Origin: Unio delphinus
Lineage: Eukaryota > Mollusca > Bivalvia > Unionida > Unionidae
Reading direction: 5' to 3'
NCBI GenBank assembly: GCA_029339505.1
Contig: JAQISU010000081.1
Span: forward strand, 13,427,001 to 13,491,000
DNA length: 64,000 nt
Positions within the stretch are counted from its first letter, which is position 1. Each line of letters starts with the position of its first letter. Shown piece after piece: positions 23,380-35,586 of this stretch. Below the pieces are notes generated by a model that saw nothing but the letters and a program-made list of their open reading frames with translations, had not been told where the DNA came from and searched no databases. Made by a program: the position numbers and the translations under genes.

Positions 23380-26250
23380 TTCATAACTACCATCATCTTC
23401 AGCAGTCTGCTTGATATTGTTATAATGTTTTGTCAACATGGCTGTTCCAGATGTAACTGTACTAGAGAGATCTACACGTTTAGCATAATCTTTTTTAGGG
23501 TAGCAATAACACCTGTAAATGGTTGAATTACAGCATGTATTTAATTCATAGTTTTAGTGAGATCTGCGCCAAGACAAGTGATCTGATCAGATATTGACCT
23601 GATATCAGAGATGATACCGAGTCACTTGGTAATTTCCCTATGGATATCTGTCATGCCAAGCTTGGTACGGTATCAATATCAGCAAGATTTTTCTTGATTT
23701 CCTTGGGTTTTCAAAGAGATCATTGGCAGCTTTATTAAGTTCATGGAAGTTATTGCACACACATGTGAATACTTTTACATGTTCATTATATACATTCCTG
23801 AGCAGTGTAATTTGTGCATCCTTGTCCTTGTCCTTTGTGCATCCTTGTCATCAACTGTTTTTATTTTTAAACACAGCAACTTCATCTGGGTAACCCAGGC
23901 AGGATACATTAAATCTGCATGTTCAGTCATCTTAAGTGACAAATATTGGTATGTCAGTGGTTGTCTTCCTTGCACTGGTATTTGTATCCTGGAGTGTCAA
24001 TAGATGTCCACTAACATCATGTTTTATAATCAACTTTTGTCAATACTTTGTCTTGCATTACTTGTAATGAACTTGTAAAACTAACTGGTGTCATAGTTCT
24101 ATTGAACAATTGTTACATGCATGATTACAATGAAACCCACTGAAACAATAAAAAAAAAAGTCAGCAACACCTGTATGTGGTATACAATACATGTTCAAGC
24201 ACTGTTCAGCAGTTGGGCTACATGAAACCACATTGGGGCACAATGACATTTTAAGATATTTGTACATGTAACTGCTGCAGCAACCGAAATGGGACCCAAG
24301 CATGGGTTTGACCATGAGGAATTAGGTGTTACCGGCAGTTACACAGTTATCACTACAGTAGGTATGAAGATGATAATGCTGCAGCTCCTTGACAATGGTT
24401 TATGGCATTGCCATGCTGATTGTCAATATGATTCATGGTGAACTATTTCAAATCTCCAGTGCAGTTTGTCCATGCTAACTCAACATTACTTTTGCAGCCA
24501 TGATTATATATTGATTATATTGCTCATGTGCCATCACAAGAACATAATCAATGGTGAGATCAAATTTGTGCAACAGCAATCAAATCATTCAATTTCCTTG
24601 AAGAGAGGAATGGTTTTAATGAATACTTCTGCAAATATCTTTGCACTGAACTCAGTCTCATGAGTGCATGAAGCCAGTCATATGGAGATTCACTTGTGAT
24701 TGGGGGAGGTTAACCTTGATCCAGTTAGTGTTTTTATGTCACTTCCACACAAGGAGTATCACTGGATTGCTTTTTAGAAGGAAGCAAATTTCATCCCAGA
24801 TTTTTGAATTGGTTCTTGGTTCTTATTTGTTCAGGTATCCATGTCTTGCCTCATTATCAGAAGAAACTGATACTTCTATGATTTCTATGCCTGTTGTTCT
24901 ATTCTCACATGAGGCAGTGTGTGGGTGTTGACACAATTAAATCCTGGTTGTGACAGAAACTAATGGTACATGTAGTTTTACCAGGTTCTTTACTGCCTTT
25001 TAAATACCAAAGTTTATTTGGCTTAATGGATCATTCCAAGTATATTTACGTGATATTATTTGTTGCTGCACCTGTGTGTGTGGTTATTTGTCGATGTTTT
25101 CAAAAATTGTGATAAAGTGTTTTTGGCTTCTGTAAAATGGATAAATGGTAATTCTAACTGCATGTGTTGGAAATCTGTTTATACTTAGTAATAAATTAAC
25201 ACTTATGTGTGCCAGTGTAACAAGGCCGAAGATGAATGAATTGCAACTGTCCTCAATCATTGTAATTGAGGATATGCTCAAGAATATCAGTGGTTCCTGG
25301 TAGATTTACCAGTTGTTTAGAAACAAATGCTACTTTGTGGCCACAATACAAGACAAGAACATTTAACTCAGCCATATAAGTAACTAGTTGCTGACACAGT
25401 TGCATACAATCATCAGACAATCTTCAGGTAAATGTATCGAGTTTTCTACCTATATCTTTCATGCATGAAATTTCTTATCACATTGCATCTAAGGATGGTT
25501 CTGGTAGCCAAGTTTATTTTTGTAGTTTATGTGACAAAGTTGCTGCAGGCATTATAACATTTACAAGTATGCTTCTGTCAAACATAAAATGAACAATAGG
25601 AGCATATCCACATCCATTTCTATGCTTGTTATGTTCTTGCAGTTGATTTAAATTATGTTAAAACAATGCAGAGATGACCAGATGAGTGACAAAATTAAAC
25701 TTAATTAAAATGACATATATTGTGGGGAATCCAGTCAGATGAGATGTGGGGAAAAATCCATTGTTGGATATACATGTAATTTCATTAGCAGGATGTTCAA
25801 ATAAGGTTAACATTCACCCTGCCTGAGGATAATAAAAAAGCTTGTCAACATTGATAACATCAACAACATTGTGTTTGGTGTTCAAGAGACCTCCATGCTC
25901 ATAATCAACACAAGATCACTATCTTTATGAACATTTTTCTGGATAGGTTTCTAGTTGTGTTTTTCTTATGCATGGACATTATCACATAAGAGCTATTGAC
26001 AATTTCATCAGTGTCATTTGATTATTTGCTTGCACCTTTGCACTAATAGTTCATCCATGTATGATAACATTCATCCAAGGGTAACAATCTATATAATGGC
26101 ATCCAGGGAAAATATCTCTTTTAAATAACCAGTGAGTTGCTCTTAATTATATCACTGTAGCTTGGAAACATCACTGTCACAGGACCAGATTGTACATGCA
26201 TGGTGCTGAAAATTTTAACTCAGGGGAACCATGCATGGCCATGCAGTATG
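23380..26250 (-). pseudogene. possible decayed minus-strand coding region, unidentified
   Basis: Read on the minus strand, several stretches are protein-like although stops interrupt them. Near 25,290-25,430 the reading gives LCQQLVTYMAELNVLVLYCG then HKVAFVSKQLVNLPGTTDIL. Near 25,840-25,900 it gives EHGGLLNTKHNVVDVINVDK. Near 24,800-24,920 it gives GIEIIEVSVSSDNEARHG. The overlapping plus-strand frames (for example 24668-24931) look like shadows. No catalytic motif is identifiable and I cannot name the protein. It may be the body of an old DNA transposon or other retroelement. It could also be chance, so confidence is low. Confidence 0.3.
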
Positions 26251-26972
26251 TTCATTGTTGAATGATGCTACTATACTTTTATTTGCCTTAATTAATCAAC
26301 ATTTTTTATGTAATTGTTATGATCAGACTCTCAATAACACTTTCCAGCTTTCCAAAGCAGTGACGTCCAAGAATTTTGCACTAGTTGTTCATACCTGAGA
26401 CTTTTATTGTAATATTGTATCATGTTGAGTAGCAGATTATTGGATTTGGTTCATTTATCTGATAAATACCATAAACTACCTCTTCTGTTAATGACATTCT
26501 CTCTGCTTTGGACAGTGGAAAGATTATGTCCTCACTCTCCTTGACTTGCAGCATTTGACACAATAGACGATGATATAGTAAGTACTTCACCATGTCCAAC
26601 ATGTATTTGGCGTTCACAGTACAGTCCAACATACATTGTAGTCAACAGGACACAAATTGTATCTGCAAATGGAATACTCTCCAGCCCAGTTGATCTATGT
26701 TGTGATGTTCCACAGGGGTCTGTTATTGGTCCTGTTCTCTTCATTCTATACACTCAGCTGCTCTCAAGTGTCATAGATCATCTTTCAGTGTCTCACCAAT
26801 TGTATGCTGATGACACCCAAATATACAAAATCTAGCCACCAAACTGAATTTGATGCGACCATCCAAATAGTAGAGAGGTGCATTTCTGATGTTAAAGTTG
26901 TAAATGAATGATGATAAAACTGTCACCATTCTGATCATTCACATCCTTTACCTCAAACAATAAATATCAGCA

Positions 26973-27050
26973 AGCAGCAGAGGGGGCGAATCCGCATTGG
27001 TTAGCCAAATGGATGCTCAGACAAGTTGTCGGATTCGCCCCCTCTGCTGC
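26973..27050. mobile_element. 78-bp hairpin element with 6-bp target duplication
   Basis: Arms of 22 bp (26,973-26,994 and 27,030-27,051) are perfectly complementary and start AGCAGCAGAGGGGGCG. They enclose a 35-base loop containing the smaller palindrome TTGGTTAGCCAA. TCAGCA occurs just before (26,967-26,972) and at 27,051-27,056. It interrupts the LINE reading, and GC content is far above the surroundings. The size is too small for any coding function. It behaves like a foldback or ultra-short MITE. Confidence 0.75.
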
Positions 27051-27140
27051 TCAGCAACACTAACATTAAATCCACACAGTTCAGTATAAAACCTAGATGT
27101 TACTCTAGACAGTACTCTCACATTGCACCAACATGTCATG

Positions 27141-28603
27141 TGTAACAGAATTGTGGGTGGTATATAGATCAAATGAACAACTCAAACACAATATGTGAAA
27201 GATGATGTAAATTTATGAAATAAATTATTAATGAAAACTAATAATGTATCAACACAATAACTCATGTGTTCAACCCACAATCACACTTCACAACCATTCA
27301 CAATTTGAAAATAAAATTAAATATTAATTCAAAATGAACACAGATCCAAGGAACCTCCTGGACTGCACAAATGTTTCAAATAAAAAGGGAACCTTTACAA
27401 AAATTATATTATCGCAAGTTTGAATTGCGATAAACCTCAAATCATATTATTGCACGTATGAATTGCGATAAACAGTACAAACATCTATATGTATTAAGTC
27501 AAGCTTCTAACTGTTCTTGAGATTCATGCAATTCCTTGGAATACTACCGAGATTCAAACTAACTCCGTGTAAATATATCAATGCATTCAATTGTAACCAC
27601 AATTGAAATACACACATGCGTCTCGACCCTGTACAACCGTACGATTCACCAGCTGTTGAATCGCCGCACAGCTTCTCCGAATAACTAGGGTTGACCCCAT
27701 ACTTTTATTGGCCGCTTACCTTTCACAGATCCACTTTAGTTATACGTCACACTGACGTACAGACAGCATACAGCACCTATTAGAACCACCGGTCCCAAAC
27801 ACTTAGATGCTACCCCGGACGTTTACACCTCTAGACAGCTCCGGACACTCGGACATTTAGACTTCTAGATAGTTCCGGATATTTACACATCTCAACAGAT
27901 ATACTCAGTCATCATGACCTCCTGTTCACACCAGATACAAACGTAGACGGACAGACAGTCTGACATACAGACAGTCAGACACCTCAATTTGATCGCACAA
28001 TCAAATGGCACAATCAAACAGCACAATCACAGCACAATCACGGCACAATCAAACAGCACAATCACGGCACAATCAACTACAATAAAGAAACCAAACTAAT
28101 AATAGTTGTTTCTAAAACAATCTAAAATTTAAATTACGCTATTGCATTTAAAGTCTAATAGTGACTAGTAATTCCAAATATTCAACGGTTTAAATCTGCA
28201 TTGTAATAAAGGCATCATTACATGAAATGATAAACTGAATAAAATTCACTTTAAATAAAACGAAATATAAATTTGACACTGACCCCTTTGGCTGGAGAAA
28301 GAAAATGACGAGCTATCTCTCCTTTGACAAGATACTTTTGACTCGTAATCTTTTTATAAATTTTCTGCCTTATATATCCCCAAATAGGTGAGCAGAATTC
28401 AGGGCAAAATTCACGTGCACCCCATTATTATAATGTTCCTGACTTCAAGTGATTTCCAGCCAGGTACATGTAAGTCGCTACACGTCGCTTACCTTGAAAA
28501 ACACTTATTCACCCCAGGTAACGCATGTACGACAAAACAAAAATGGTGAAATTGGTTTGTATCCAAGAAGAAATAAATTCAATTTTTGCCTAATTCTGTG
28601 ACA
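27141..28603. mobile_element. TG...CA element of 1,463 bp with 5-bp duplication, candidate solo LTR
   Basis: Starts TGTAACAGAATT and ends AATTCTGTGACA, a 12-bp terminal inverted repeat with one mismatch. TCATG stands on both sides (27,136-27,140 and 28,604-28,608). TG...CA ends, short inverted termini and a 5-bp duplication are standard for an LTR. No RT, protease or integrase reading and no second LTR is seen, so this is most simply a solo LTR left by recombination. Inside, 27,985-28,075 holds tandem CACAATCA-type units. It splits a LINE ORF cleanly. A non-autonomous DNA element remains possible. Confidence 0.75.
27985..28078. repeat. short tandem array of CACAATCA units
   Basis: Irregular repetition of GCACAATCAAACA and GCACAATCACG within the solo-LTR-like element. 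Confidence 0.75.
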
Positions 28604-28817
28604 TCATGAACATATGCAATCCTGCATATCTTGAGCTGAGACACATCAGCTCCATTCGCAAATATCTTTAAGTTGATGACACTTGTGTGTTCATTAATAT
28701 TTCAAGACTAGACTATTGTAACTTAATTCTGTCTGGTTCATCTCATTATCTGCTCTAGAAACTTCAAAAGGTTCAAAGCACAGCTGCTCACAACATCCTT
28801 AGAATACCACAGTCAGA

Positions 28818-29060
28818 AGGGGCCCCGAGTGGTCTAAAGCGCTCTCCGTTACAGATCACTGCCATCTCACCTCTGTCTGCATGGGTTCAAGTCTAAGATT
28901 CAGCTAATGTAGTTATGTGAGAAAGCTTGCCAGTAGCTTCTGGTGGGTCGGTGATTCTTTCCGGGGGGTTTTCCCGGGTTCTTCCTCCACCAATAATACT
29001 GACCGCCATGTATAGCCTATCGGGTGCTGAAAAATGGCGTTAAACCCTACAACAACAACA
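28818..29060 (+). mobile_element. SINE family 1 copy inside the LINE, with target duplication
   Basis: GGGGCCCCGAGTGGTCTAAA, GCATGGGTTCAAGTCTAAGA, GTGAGAAAGCTTGCCAGTAG, GACCGCCATGTATAGCCTAT and a CAACAACAACA tail. ACCACAGTCAGA (28,806-28,817) and ACCACAATCAGA (29,061-29,072) are a 12-bp target duplication with one mismatch. Unlike the two poly(A)-tailed young copies, the tail is CAA-rich. Confidence 0.92.
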
Positions 29061-29575
29061 ACCACAATCAGAGCACACATCTATGCTGCTCTGTACCCTA
29101 CATTGGCTATTCATTGAATCCAGAATAAAACACAAAATTTGATTACTGTGCTATGTTTCACTGACGGACTCCAGTCCAACATACCTATCTGGCCTCACCC
29201 ATGTGTATACACCATCAAGATTCTTATGCTCCTCTCCTGACAATTGTATACTCATTATCCCCACTTAAAAAATGAAGTCATATGGATAACGTCCTTTTGC
29301 ATGCCAGGGCCCAGCAACATGGAATGAATTGCCCATTGAAATTAGACACAAAGATACAGTGATCCCTTTCAAGAGTGCTCTTAAAACTCATCTTTTTTGG
29401 ATTGCAAGAAGTAACTTCAAGATTTAATAATATTTCTTACCTTAAATATTTTCAGCATTTTGTGTTTTCTAATTTCAGGGTGGTTTTTTTTTGGTTTTGT
29501 TGTAGTCATATCATTATTATATATGTTCTAAAGCACTTAAAAGCTTCTAAAAATTAGGCGATATACAATGTCCTC

Positions 29576-29588
29576 ATTATTATTATTT

Positions 29589-29642
<54 letters not shown>
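29576..29642. repeat. (ATT)n tail of the L2-like LINE
   Basis: Uninterrupted ATT run directly after the LINE 3' end. It produces poly-Asn and similar frames that are not genes. Confidence 0.95.
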
Positions 29643-29643
<1 letters not shown>

Positions 29644-30498
29644 CTATAACTGCAGTGATCAGATCTGAATGCTTATAGTTAGTTTTATAAATACTGTCCA
29701 GCCAGATGTAAACCTTTGGATAACACAACAACATGCTATCTTGATATTCTTCATATATTAGTTCCATTGTAGTCTGGATTACCCACTGGTCATTAACTTT
29801 AAACTATATTATAAATGTAATCCTGAGAAGATAATTCAGGTTTGATATTACCTGAAAAGCAATTTTACTGGTTCTTATGTATCATCCATTCCAGGATCAT
29901 AAACAATGCTATGTCCACAAATTCTGAAATACAGAGTGATATGTTAGTTGGGACGTTTCTTAGAATCCAACTATTGGATCTGCCTTGTTGTTCAAACAAT
30001 TAACAGCTCTATCAACAGAAAATTCATCATTGATGTCTCTGATACATTCATATAAATCAGTGGATACACTTTGTGGAACTCTTACTTCAGGAACTGATAG
30101 TGATATATCGATATGAAACCAGGATTCAATAACAGGTTTAATTTGAGCATGTTTCTATAGCTCCTCTTCGAGGGTAATTTTGTCAATTTCTGCCCTGAGA
30201 TTTATTTAATGTAAATTTGATCATGGCCAAGGTGGGTTGACACCATTGAGTTGAAAATATTTATCTTGTATGTAATGAAAAATTGATAGTAAATCCACCA
30301 CCAGCATCTCCATACAGATAATGTGATATTTAATGCCAGAAAATGTATCAGTTTATTGGTTACATTATTATGTATGTGTTATCAAAATGCATATTCATCC
30401 CCATTGACTGGATATGGCCATGTACGATACATAGCAACACATAATACACTGCTTTAAAGTCAAATTTGCAATATATGTTGATGGATACTTACCAGCAC
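29643..30498. other. unassigned sequence
   Basis: No family recognised. Confidence 0.4.
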
Positions 30499-30678
30499 AA
30501 ATGATGTCCCACCCAGTCACATTATCCTAACACCAGGCTGACCAGTTCTAACACTAACTTCTAAATGCTGAGCACCAATCGAGGCATGTTAATACCATTT
30601 TTAAAGTCTTTTGTATGACTTGACTGGGGTTAGAACCTGAAACGGATGCTTTAACCACTAAGTCACCAGAGCAGTCAA
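30499..30678 (-). mobile_element. SINE family 2 copy B, 5' part
   Basis: On the minus strand: TGGTGACTTAGTGGTTAAAG (A box), CAGGTTCTAACCCCAGTC (degraded B box), then TGGTCAGCCTGGTGTTAGGA and GTGACTGGGTGGGACATCA. The 3' third is absent. Confidence 0.8.
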
Positions 30679-30804
30679 ATACAAGAGAGATTTAAATTGT
30701 AGAAATAAAATTAGGGCTTGAAAATATGACCTGTGATTTCACATATTTAGTTAATTTTTAGGTTTATAAATCACATTGAAGCTCTGTGGTATACATAGTG
30801 AGGA

Positions 30805-31030
30805 AGGTACCATATGTATTTACTTATAACAATAGTCCAACTGCAAACTGCAGTCCCCGTTCTGTCATTGCATAATGTGCTAGCAGATCTGGGTCTGTGA
30901 AATTATGTTATGATTAATCTGTAAAAGAAACAACACAGACCCTGATCTGCAGGTGCATTATGCTACAGCAGATCAGGATCTTTACCTTTTTGCAGTTTGA
31001 CTTGACTTATAAGTGAGTGTTTATGGTACT
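30805..31030. mobile_element. palindromic GATCTG-rich element, copy 2
   Basis: Outer ends GGTACCATATGTATTTACTT and (reverse-complemented) GTACCATAAACACTCACTTA are inverted repeats. Inner arms GCATAATGTGCTAGCAGATC and GATCTGCAGGTGCATTATGC are also inverted. The AACTGCAAACTG block lies near both ends. This is the clearest copy of the three in the window and shows the family is a nested palindrome. Confidence 0.7.
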
Positions 31031-31184
31031 CCCTACATGTGATAACAGATTGCTTCAACTAGTGCATCCCAACATAAGCATTCCAGGATTCTTTTTTAAC
31101 CAATATAAAGTTTTGCACATTTTTCTTTATTAATTTAACCCTGTGCCAACAATAGGCATGGATATGCTCAGCAAGGTGTGTGTT

Positions 31185-31188
<4 letters not shown>

Positions 31189-31231
<43 letters not shown>
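31189..31231. repeat. (TA)n microsatellite
   Basis: About 42 bases of TA. Confidence 0.95.
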
Positions 31232-31235
<4 letters not shown>

Positions 31236-32360
31236 GAGGTAAACTTGCAAACACTCTTTAGGCTATATTTCTAATCAGATTCTGATTAATTGGGTAAATA
31301 AATTTAAAATGCTGAGATACCCAGTGCATTTTATTATGACATAGTATTAAAATTATATGAATTTTAATTATTTTGTGTTTTTGTGGTTTTTATTTATGTG
31401 CTGATTATACCAGATATCTCTCTTTAAAGTAGAGCAAGGGAAGTAGCCCATACTAATGGGAATGAGATTGTGGTTACAGAGTTCTTCCCCTTGTAAAATG
31501 TGGGAGGGAAAAGAAGAGAAAAATCAAAACCCAGCTTAAACAAATAAATGTTAGAATTACATAATCTGAAATTAAAAATACATATGCACCTTAGAGTTTA
31601 TTAGAGCAGAATAATGAAAGCTAAAGTTTTTCTTTTGTTGTACTTTTATAATGTCGGCATCTGAAGTTTGTTTCTGCAATACTTAGAGCTGTTCTACCAT
31701 CAAAACGGGGGAGTAAAAGCAACATAACATACATCGTATAAACCACAACACAAGAATAAAGTCTGACTCTGGCAATGTCATTAAGCAGAAAGATAAGCTA
31801 ACTAGGGAGAAAAGAGAAGGAAATTATCCATGAGCTCAAAGGTTTCAGAGTAAAGAGAGGTTATGAACCAGGCCCACTGTCAGACTCAAAGAGAAATAAG
31901 TACTACCATTTGAAGATTCTCAGGGATAATATAACTTATTAGTTTGATGAACCAAGAGTAACTGTTCCAAATTATACTTTAATTTTATCACATGAACATT
32001 ATAACACTTATGGAGTGGACAAACACATTTTTTGGAAAACTTTCTCTTCTAAGTGCCAACTAGTAAAATATGCTGGAAGGGGGCTTGGGAGTGTCAATAT
32101 CGAAGTAGCACTGGGATGTGGATGAACTTGCCACCAAGCTATTGCATCATGTTTAACACCAGTTGTGCCTGTGACTTAGTAATTTATACATTGATATATA
32201 CATTCTAACAGTGTGATACTTCTGCAGCATTTTGTTGTAATAATTTGAAGCTGATGGATATTGAAAAGCACACATTTGAAAGTGATTTTTTTTCAAATTT
32301 TCAGTTCTTAAAAATGAAAGTGGGTATTACTTAGAGGATTATATGGTATGTAGTGACAAA
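31232..32360. other. unassigned sequence
   Basis: A purine-rich patch at about 31,500-31,530 and 31,790-31,870. No family recognised. Confidence 0.4.
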
Positions 32361-32990
32361 TGTATGTGGAAAGTTTGTATTTGGGGCAAAGATGGAATCC
32401 ATTTGGGTTTTGGGATTAGATGGGTCAAGGTCAAGATGACAATAACTGGAAGAATAAAAAATGGTTCTGCAGATTTTTTTTCTTCTTTATCAAATATCTT
32501 CACAAAAGTTTAGTTTGATTTCAATTATAGCCATAATGAAACTTACCAATGTGGGGTTAGATGTTTAGTTCACTAACTGGAAAAAGAAAAATGGTTTCTG
32601 AACAATATTTTGAATTAGCATCATTGATATGGATTAGGGGAAAACCTTTTCTGCTTTGGGGTCAAAATGTCACAGGTTAGGGTCAGTTACTAAAAAAGAA
32701 TTATTTGTTTTCATTAATGGGATACAGAAGAAGCCTATATAATTTGGGGGTTAGGAAGAAGCCTTTCCATTTTTGGATCAAAAGGTCAAAAGTCATGGTC
32801 AGTGTGACTGAAGGAAAACAATGGTTTCCACATATAAATATTAGTTGTACTTACTCTTGGAAACAAGGAAGCATTTTTGAAGTCAGACGATCAAAAGTCA
32901 GTGTCACTATTACAGAAGATGAACAGTTTCCACACAACAAAATTATTTATGTACCACCACCGCCACCACCACAGATCTGGACCAAACTTT
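32361..32990. repeat. diverged tandem repeat with GGTCA-rich units
   Basis: Units about 105-140 bp apart share a core like GTCAAGGTCA...GACTGAA...AAAAATGGTTTC (seen near 32,427, 32,567, 32,673, 32,791 and 32,895). The 97-codon plus frame at 32705-32998 is a translation of these units (repeated RRSKV..V motifs) and not a gene. A second array of the same family lies at 46,920-47,390. Confidence 0.65.
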
Positions 32991-33050
32991 GTACATAAAA
33001 AAGGGGCCATCAAGGTAGATTAGTTTGTAACCAATCTTTGCATATAAAGT

Positions 33051-33063
33051 CTTTATTATTATA

Positions 33064-33131
<68 letters not shown>
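33051..33131. repeat. (ATT)n microsatellite
   Basis: About 27 units. The preceding bases CATATAAAGTC recall the LINE 3' end at 37,800, so it may be the tail of a vanished LINE copy. Confidence 0.93.
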
Positions 33132-33133
<2 letters not shown>

Positions 33134-33845
33134 CAAAGATTTTTTTTATAAGAAGATAAGAATTTTTTTTTGGGATTGCATTATCCATACATCTAAGTTG
33201 AAATGTAAATGTATCTTGTACATAAAAAAAAATCATAGATGTCTTATGTGCAGATATGAAGATATGTACATCTGCTGAATGTGTCTCTCATTCTTAAGGA
33301 AAAATGTAAGACATTCAGAGAGTTCCATCTAGCTACAATCCAAAACTATCATAGTTCGACAAAAATTTCAAGATACAGTTCTTACGGTTGGATAATGTTG
33401 TTATTTAAAACCTGTACTTGATCATTAATTCTTAAAAACCAAATACATTTTAATCTACAGACATTGTAAAGACACTGATCAAACTGGGAAACTTATTAGT
33501 AAATGAAAATTATTGTTATGTATGTGTGATTTAGAATGCAGTGTGACGGTTTATTGTCATTTGGGGGGATTGTAAACAAAGCTAAATACCCGAGTCAATA
33601 TGACTTGATAAACATTTTCTTTAAAATGGCTATTATTTCAAATCACATAATAGAACCATGCTTTGGTGGCTGGCTTGCAGTTGTGAGAAGAGAATATGTA
33701 CACTAGCTTTCTCAAACTCAAGATTGATGACCAAAATAATAACAATTTCTTTCTATTCATAATTTGTGCTGTACATTGATTTCTGTACCAAACTTCACAC
33801 ATGTTTTGCCTTTAGGAAAAGGGATCAATTCTCTTTACTTAGTAG
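33132..33845. other. unassigned sequence
   Basis: No family recognised. Confidence 0.4.
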
Positions 33846-34012
33846 AGGTTCACATCTTGGGCTTGGCCAGTGTTGGTATGTAAGAAAGCTTTCAAGTAGC
33901 TTTCTGTGATTCAGTAGTTATTGTAGGGGCTTTTCCTGGGTTCTTCCTCCACTGAACTGGCCACTATGTTTAGCTTATCTTGTGCTAAAAAGCATAGCAT
34001 GAAACCCACAAC
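33846..34012 (+). mobile_element. SINE family 1, 5'-truncated copy
   Basis: Starts near the B box (GAGGTTCACATCTTGGGC) and continues through GTATGTAAGAAAGCTTTCAA, GGGTTCTTCCTCCACTGAAC and TTAGCTTATCTTGTGCTAAA. Diverged. Confidence 0.75.
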
Positions 34013-34652
34013 AGTGAAGACTGTTGTTGAATTTCAGTGTCCATCTTTGAGAGCAGTTGGTCCATGCCTTCCAGAATTGAGCAGGCCCTGCTACTGCCCA
34101 CATTCAGAACATTAAAATATGGAGAGAGCAAAAATCAAGTGTTTACAGTATTCTTGTTAGTACATGTTTGTAGACCTTTAAGAGTTAATTTTAGTTCTCA
34201 ATATATGTGACTAATAGTTGTTTATCTGCATGATCATAGACACAAAGCCAACATTAAAATGCCATGCAGATTTACATTAAAGGCTGCAGTGTGAATAATG
34301 TGCATCTTTTCACAGATTATGCACATCAGTGCTCAATTTCTAGTGAATGGTTGTAAAATGATGGTCTCAAGCATTTAACGACTAAAGTGCTTTTAAAACT
34401 TTAATTTTAAAACACCTGCCTATATAACAACACATATTTAAAACTCATTTAGTAAACATGTCAACTGCAGTTTTAATAAAGAAAAAAGCTCATCAGTGCA
34501 TATTGTTGTGTAATCTTTATTAAAATCTCATAGAGTTGATACATTACTTGAAGTGTCACATTATGTCATTAATTTGACAATCACTTTTTATTTTCTTTAT
34601 CATCATCACTGACTGGCTGGTAGGGAGGAAAATCTCTTAGCACATGTGTTGT
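34013..34652. other. unassigned sequence
   Basis: No family recognised. Confidence 0.4.
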
Positions 34653-35553
34653 TTACATTTCAGGAATAATTCCTTTTAGGTGGAAAGAATTTAGTTTTCC
34701 TACCATAATATTCCAGAATTCTAAATTGAATGGAATGCGTTAAATAGATGGTGGCTGCTTCAAAGTCCAAACCACAAATTAATACCAATCCTTTCCTGTA
34801 ATGGCCATTTGTCCTTGCACTTGAAAATAGTATTAATGCTTTCTTTTTAAGACTGCACTGCCATGGAGGTCTAATGTGCAATGAAATCTGAATCTTGAGC
34901 ACATTCACTTTGAGATTTAAATTTCCAATTGTTAGATGCTGGACACTTTATAACCAGTAACCCTGAGGAATCTTGACAACAAGGATCATGAACAACTCCA
35001 TCTGGACTTGCACCCAAATGAGGAAAAAGTGTGTTAACATAAAGCCATCACAGTGTCACATGAACATCTGGATGAAATTGTGTAAAGATATTTGTGTAAG
35101 TTCTCTGGGCTACAGGTTCATGAAATACTTGTTATAAAATGATGTATAGCCCGTGATAAATGTTTAACTAAATTGTCATGTCAAGTAGTTTCTTTACGCA
35201 TTTCCACTTGGCCAAACTTTGAACTTGTAATTTTCCCTTTTTGGTACATTTATTCCATCCACCTATTGTTAGTATGCTTTCCTCTCGTTCCAAGTTCTAT
35301 TTTGACACATTGTTCTTTAGAATATGATATGTTTTTGAAGTGATTATGGAAATGAATTGTAGGGCGCTTTCAGAAGCTATTATCTGTTTTATCAGAAAAC
35401 ATGAAGTCATTGTTGTCATTGAGTGCTGGTATGCTATCTTCTTCATCCTTGATCTTCTTAATATTGGTTAACCATCCAGGTTAGAATTTAGCTTTAAAAA
35501 GCTTTTGTCTAAACCTTTCAACATTAACAGTTACTTTTAAAGATGGCTCCTCA

Positions 35554-35586
<33 letters not shown>

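Larger units (their letters stand above)
26524..29567 (+). pseudogene. L2/CR1-like LINE, 5'-truncated, with three nested insertions
   Basis: The RT reading begins with AFDTIDDDI near 26,550, then DVPQGSVIGPVLFIL near 26,705 and YADDTQIYK near 26,800 (the catalytic YADD is preserved). After the insertions it continues VMNICNPAYLELRHISSIRK near 28,605, SRLDYCNL near 28,705, LQKVQSTAAHN near 28,765, and the C-terminal region near 29,160-29,390. It ends with the 3' UTR phrase TAAAGCACTTAAAAGCTTCT and an ATT tail. Inserted in it are a 78-bp hairpin (26,973), a 1,463-bp TG...CA element (27,141) and a SINE (28,818). Removing the TG...CA element with one TCATG restores the reading through H-V-M-N-I-C. 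5' truncation and the ATT tail fit an L2/CR1-type element. The same family recurs at 37,224 and 43,300. Confidence 0.85.

Noticed and set aside
24668..24931. 87-codon plus ORF as an exon
   Set aside because: The opposite strand reads more protein-like over the same bases, and no splice context supports it.
27141..28603. A complete LTR retrotransposon
   Set aside because: No second LTR, primer binding site or gag/pol reading is seen. Only LTR-like ends are present.
28818..28910. tRNA-Leu-like sequence as a tRNA gene
   Set aside because: It is the head of SINE family 1, present about 16 times with the same downstream body.
32705..32998. 97-codon plus-strand ORF with repeated motifs
   Set aside because: It translates a diverged nucleotide tandem repeat and ends in a proline run from CCACCGCCACC.
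32943..33236. Minus ORF with poly-Ile
   Set aside because: It translates an ATT microsatellite. The same applies to 37,789-37,986 and the poly-Asn frame at 29,537-29,767.
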